Of a stretch of 64,000 bases of DNA, positions 60,613 through 64,000 are shown in pieces. Every line of letters begins with the position of its first letter. The first letter of the stretch is position 1. The DNA is taken from the NCBI GenBank assembly GCA_035519535.1, contig DATIWF010000029.1, positions 1-64,000 of the forward strand, in the 5' to 3' direction. The position numbers and the translations under genes are program-made. This DNA comes from DATEGZ01 sp035519535. GTDB lineage: Bacteria; Acidobacteriota; Vicinamibacteria; Vicinamibacterales; SCN-69-37. Under the pieces are notes generated by a model. The model ran no database searches and had not been told where the DNA came from. It saw nothing but the letters and a program-made list of their open reading frames with translations.

Positions 60613-60839
60613 GTCGGGTACGTCGGGTACGTCGGGTACGTCAGGTACGTCAGGTGCCAGGAATGAACTGACGCTGGCCAACCTTCCTCACCTGGAAGAA
60701 AGCGCCGAATGGAGAAGGAAAGCTGACCAGCGTCAGCTCGTTCCTCGTACCCGACGTACCTGACGTACCCGACGTACCTCACGTACCCGACGTACCTGAC
60801 GTACCCGACGTACCTGACGTACCCGACGTACCGACGACC
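60613..60839. repeat. Inverted 9-bp arrays (GTCGGGTAC) around a short core
   Basis: The left array (60613-60657) has five GTCRGGTAC-type units; the right array (60747-60827) has nine units of the complement, GTACCYGAC, alternating C and T. Between them 60659-60677 and 60727-60745 form 19-bp arms with 17 of 19 pairs. The element fills the spacer between convergent genes and may be a large bidirectional terminator. Confidence 0.85.
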
Positions 60840-60841
60840 GA

Positions 60842-63598
60842 CTAGACCTTGATCTTGTACGCCTCCGCCACCGGTCTGAGCGGCCGATCGAACCACATCG
60901 GCCGCCGCGTGCCGTCGGGCCCGGGCGCCGGGCGCGTCTTCGTCATCCACTCCTGATAGATCCGGAACGACTCGTTCGTGTCGACGACGACGTCGCCGTA
61001 GCGGTCGTCGGCCGAGGCCTTCTCGAGCGTGACGCGCTGGTGCCAGCAGTGCATGCCGCTCACGGGATCCGGCTGCACCGGAAACGTCAGGTTCTGGTGC
61101 ACGCCGATCTCGCTCCACCAGACGCGGCCACTGTCCGGGTCCTTGCTCGAAAACGGCTTGACGCCGTGCACCTGGCGCATCTTGTAGCGCCCCTCGCCGT
61201 CGGGGACGATGCGCACGAGCGATGACGCGGCGCGCGCGCCGCCCTGATCTTCGTTGAGCCGCCAGCGCCCGAGGTGGTGCGACATGCCGACGACGCCCGG
61301 GCGGATGCCCTCGGTGACCCATGCGCGCGTGACGAAGTAGCCGATCGCCGTGTTGACCTTGACGAGATCGCCGGCCGCGATGCCGAGGTTCGTCGCGTCC
61401 TCGGTCGCGATCCACAGCGGGTTGTTGTGCGAGATCTCGTACAGCCACTTGACGGGCGCCCGGGTGTGGATGAGCGTCGGCAGCCGGAAGTTCGGCAGCA
61501 GGTCGAATTCGTTCGCGGCGCGGTTGAGGTCGCGCCAGTAGACCTGCCCGGGCACGTAGCGCGGGATCGCGTGCTCGGGCCAGCCCCAGGCCGCGAGTGT
61601 CGGGGAGTAGAACTCGAGCTTGCGCGACGGCGTGTTGAAACCGACGCGCGGGATGCCGTCGATGACGACGGCGATCGGCGTGCCGTCCTTTTCGACGAGA
61701 TTCGTCCGGTCGTTGGTCTTCGTGCCTTTCATCGCGGTCGCGGCGAGCGACTGCTCGTGCGCTTTGCTGTACGCCTCGTCGTCCACCTTGAAGACCGCGT
61801 AGCGGCGCATGTACTGGAGCGGCGAAAGCCCTTCCTTCTCCGCGGCCTCCGGCAGCCCGGGCACCGAGTGCTCGAAAATCCAGCCGTAGTACTCGTCGAG
61901 CGTGATCATCTCGCCGGGGCGCGTCGGCGACTCGAAGAACTTCCGGATGCCGAGCGACCCGTCGGGGTCGATCTTCCAGGAGAGCGCGATCCAGAACTCC
62001 GCTTCCTCCCAGACTTCGCCCGGGTTCGCTTCGTACGTGCGATCGACCGCCTTGCCCTTCTTTTCGAGCGCGACGCGCTTCACGGGCTGCCGGAACCCCA
62101 GCCAGCGGCCCGCGTGCGTTTCCTGGCTCATGAGATCGTGCCGCTCGGTGCCGAGGCCCATTGGCAGCACGTAGTCGGCGAACCACGCGGTCTCGCTCCA
62201 GATGGGCGTCAGTGCGACGTGCAGGCCGATCTTCGACTCGTCCTTCAGCACCTCCATCCACGTGAAGCCGTCGGGGTTGGTCCAGAGCGGGTTGTAGACG
62301 CGCGTGAAATACGTGTCGATGCGGCCGCGCCCTTCCTTGAGGAAGTGCGGCAGCAGGAAGCTCATCTCGAAGAAGGCGAGCGGGAACTCCTTCGGAAACA
62401 GCAGCTCGTTCCAGTAGGCGGGTGGCGGTGGGGGATTCGGGTGCTTCGGCACGAACTTGTTCGTGACGTGCAGGTTCACGCCGCCGGGCTCGCCCACGGC
62501 GCCCATGAGGACGACCAGGAAGTAGAGGCACCGCGTAATCTGCCAGCCCCAGAGGTGGCCGGACGCCGCCGCGCGCCAGCTGTGCGTCGAAAACGCCGTG
62601 CCCGCCGCGGCCACGGCCTCGGCGGCCTCGATCACCCTCTCGGCCGGCACGCCCGTTTCGATCTCCGCGTACTCCGGCGTGAACACCTCGTAATCCTGCT
62701 TCAGCGCGTCCTCGAAGGCGTCGAACGTGCGCGGGAGGTCCGGCCAGCACGCATCGAGATACGCCTCCCAGTTCACCCAGCGGCGCACGAACTCGCGGTT
62801 GTACTTCTTGTGGTCGATCAGATACCGCGCGATCGCCAGGAGCAGCGCCGCCTCGGTGCCCGGCTGCGCCGGCAGCCAGAGGTTGGCCTTCGCCGACGTG
62901 TTCGAGAGGCGGGGATCGATCACGATCAGCTTCGCGCCGTGCGACTGGCCCTCGATGATGCGCTGCGCGTGCGGGTTGAAGTAGTGCCCGGACTCCAGAT
63001 GTGACGACAGCAGGAGGATCGTCTTTGCGTTGGCGTGGTCCGGCGAGGGCCGATCCGCGCCCGTCCACAGGAAATGCCCGAGGCGCGCCGACGAAGAGCA
63101 GACGTTCGTGTGGCTGTTGTGGCCGTCGAGACCCCAGCACTGCAGCACGCGGTTGACGTAGCCGTCCTCGCCTGGCCGCCCGACGTGGTACATCACCTCG
63201 TGCCGGCGGTCCTCCTGAATCGCCTTGCGAATCCGGCCGCCGAGGTCGTCGAGCACCTCGTCCCAGGTCACGCGCGTCCAGCCGCCGCCGCCGCGCGCGC
63301 CATTGCGCTTGAGCGGGTAGAGAATGCGATCGGGATCCTCGAGCTGATTGGGCGTGACGACGCCCTTCGCGCACGTGCGGCCGCGCGACCCCGGGTGCAC
63401 CGGGTTGCCTTCGACCTTGCGGACCTCGAGCGTGTCCTTGTCGACGTACGTCAGGATTCCGCACGCCGACTCGCAGTTGAAACAGATGCTCGGGATGATC
63501 CAGTACCGCCGCCGGTCTTTCTTCGGCCAGCTCGTCGACTCGAAATCGACGTAGTTGTCCCACTTGGACGGATCGGGGTGTTTGCTGAACTCAGCCAT
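60842..63598 (-). CDS. Molybdopterin oxidoreductase, Psr/Phs-type catalytic subunit
   Basis: A 918-residue Mo/W-bisPGD enzyme. The N-terminal [4Fe-4S] site is Cys39, Cys42, Cys46 and Cys76 (CFNCESAC and RTCAKG). A Cys (167) in NVCSSSARLG is the likely Mo ligand, as in polysulfide or thiosulfate reductases rather than the Ser of DMSO reductase. The remaining MopB domains are complete to the end. No twin-arginine signal is seen before Cys39, so it is either cytoplasmic or exported with a partner. It follows an NrfD-like membrane subunit on the same strand; the electron-transfer FeS subunit must lie outside. The reaction cannot be assigned. An 8-mer array precedes the ATG. Confidence 0.9.
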   Translation of the reverse strand: MAEFSKHPDPSKWDNYVDFESTSWPKKDRRRYWIIPSICFNCESACGILTYVDKDTLEVRKVEGNPVHPGSRGRTCAKGVVTPNQLEDPDRILYPLKRNGARGGGGWTRVTWDEVLDDLGGRIRKAIQEDRRHEVMYHVGRPGEDGYVNRVLQCWGLDGHNSHTNVCSSSARLGHFLWTGADRPSPDHANAKTILLLSSHLESGHYFNPHAQRIIEGQSHGAKLIVIDPRLSNTSAKANLWLPAQPGTEAALLLAIARYLIDHKKYNREFVRRWVNWEAYLDACWPDLPRTFDAFEDALKQDYEVFTPEYAEIETGVPAERVIEAAEAVAAAGTAFSTHSWRAAASGHLWGWQITRCLYFLVVLMGAVGEPGGVNLHVTNKFVPKHPNPPPPPAYWNELLFPKEFPLAFFEMSFLLPHFLKEGRGRIDTYFTRVYNPLWTNPDGFTWMEVLKDESKIGLHVALTPIWSETAWFADYVLPMGLGTERHDLMSQETHAGRWLGFRQPVKRVALEKKGKAVDRTYEANPGEVWEEAEFWIALSWKIDPDGSLGIRKFFESPTRPGEMITLDEYYGWIFEHSVPGLPEAAEKEGLSPLQYMRRYAVFKVDDEAYSKAHEQSLAATAMKGTKTNDRTNLVEKDGTPIAVVIDGIPRVGFNTPSRKLEFYSPTLAAWGWPEHAIPRYVPGQVYWRDLNRAANEFDLLPNFRLPTLIHTRAPVKWLYEISHNNPLWIATEDATNLGIAAGDLVKVNTAIGYFVTRAWVTEGIRPGVVGMSHHLGRWRLNEDQGGARAASSLVRIVPDGEGRYKMRQVHGVKPFSSKDPDSGRVWWSEIGVHQNLTFPVQPDPVSGMHCWHQRVTLEKASADDRYGDVVVDTNESFRIYQEWMTKTRPAPGPDGTRRPMWFDRPLRPVAEAYKIKV

Positions 63599-63640
63599 TC
63601 AATAACTCAATACACTCAATAACTCAATCACTCAATAACC
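63599..63640. repeat. 8-bp array (TTATTGAG on the minus strand) before the Mo-enzyme gene
   Basis: About five units of TTATTGAG-type words (minus strand) fill exactly the 42 bp between the NrfD stop and the oxidoreductase ATG. No Shine-Dalgarno is present apart from the GAG in the units. Confidence 0.75.
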
Positions 63641-64000
63641 TCACGAATTCGGCACGGCTTGTCCCGCCTCCACCCACACGTACCCCCACGCCAGACTGCC
63701 CGCGAGCGCCAGGAGCGACGCGGCGACGAGCGTGACGAGCGAGAAGCTCGCGATCGACGCGAATGCGACGAGCAGCACGGGCGCGATGCCGCCCAGTCCC
63801 AGCGCGCCGACCCAGAACATCTGACGGTACGCGCCGAAGCGAATGGCGCGCACGGCCAGCTCGTGATTGACAGTCGGACTCGGCGTCAGGAAGTGCTCGA
63901 GCGTCAGGATGAGGAGGTGCGCGAGCGACGCGAACGCGAGCGTGAGGGCGAGGGCGCGGATCGTCGCGGCCTCGCCGCCGGCCAGGGTCGCGATGATGAG
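63641..64000 (-). CDS. NrfD/PsrC-type membrane subunit, C-terminal part
   Basis: The reading frame is open to the end of the window, so the gene starts beyond base 64000; the last 119 codons are present. Hydrophobic helices include ALTLAFASLAHLLILTLEHF and MFWVGALGLGGIAPVLLVAF, and TLEHFLTP followed by AYRQMFWVGA is typical of the NrfD membrane anchor of Psr-type complexes. It should carry quinone or quinol chemistry for the oxidoreductase encoded 42 bp later. It may be the second of three subunits. Confidence 0.85.
   Translation of the reverse strand, partial: LIIATLAGGEAATIRALALTLAFASLAHLLILTLEHFLTPSPTVNHELAVRAIRFGAYRQMFWVGALGLGGIAPVLLVAFASIASFSLVTLVAASLLALAGSLAWGYVWVEAGQAVPNS

Noticed and set aside
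60537..63563. Minus-strand frame overlapping the Mo-oxidoreductase in another frame
   Set aside because: It shares the strand but reads a different frame with low-complexity Arg/Ala composition, running into the 9-bp array, where it encodes YVRYVGYVRY repeats.

Overview
The window is 64 kb of GC-rich DNA coding densely on both strands. It suggests the Acidobacteriota, probably the Vicinamibacteria. The pointers are a duplicated-permease (ADOP-type) transporter gene, three very large secreted VPS10/BNR-type beta-propeller proteins, a DUF2911 protein, two Ser/Thr kinases with a membrane anchor, a TolB-like domain and TPR repeats, many exported peptidases and amidohydrolases, and Gly/Arg-rich loops inside secreted proteins. 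This placement rests on gene content only; no rRNA or tRNA gene was seen.

Layout. 1-2.9 kb: the end of a sugar ABC importer operon (binding protein, double ATPase, permease). 3-15 kb: the first giant propeller protein, a haloalkane dehalogenase-like hydrolase coupled to a PLP decarboxylase, a double-VOC protein, a giant M14 carboxypeptidase, a small two-helix membrane protein with a striking leader, and a PEGA protein. 15-34 kb: an ADOP permease, a methyltransferase, an M28 peptidase, a DUF2911 protein coupled to an internally duplicated secreted protein, the second propeller, an ion channel, an APC antiporter overlapping a DDAH/arginine deiminase-like enzyme, a papain-like protease, the third propeller and a Tat-exported aminotransferase-fold protein. 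34-43 kb: twin receptor kinases, a secreted amidohydrolase, a YCF48-like propeller, a small membrane protein and an RRM protein. 44-54 kb: housekeeping and stress genes (uvrA with an alkyladenine glycosylase, htrA with hsp20, efp, tdk, a CDP-alcohol phosphatidyltransferase, uvrC). 54-64 kb: a second amidohydrolase, a panE-like reductase, an MFS exporter, three small envelope proteins, a TauE/SafE permease overlapping a DUF1634-TolB fusion, and a molybdopterin oxidoreductase with the end of an NrfD subunit.

Much of the window serves extracytoplasmic polymer or peptide turnover (propellers, M14, M28, C1 and HtrA proteases, amidohydrolases) and envelope sensing (kinases, TolB-like domains). Many genes overlap by 4 bp and look translationally coupled. 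Several others have a TANNNT box only 6-12 nt before the start and no Shine-Dalgarno, suggesting leaderless or near-leaderless mRNAs.

The least explained feature is in the spacers. At least eight gene junctions hold different short repeat arrays: 7-mers GGCAGAA and AATCGGN, a 9-mer GTCGGGTAC, an 8-mer TTATTGAG, 10-11-bp-phased GGAAC boxes, and a 20-bp CATCGATG unit. Some are arranged as inverted arrays around a core, and at least three genes (tdk, the CDP-alcohol phosphatidyltransferase, the alkyladenine glycosylase) take their last codons and stop from such an array.
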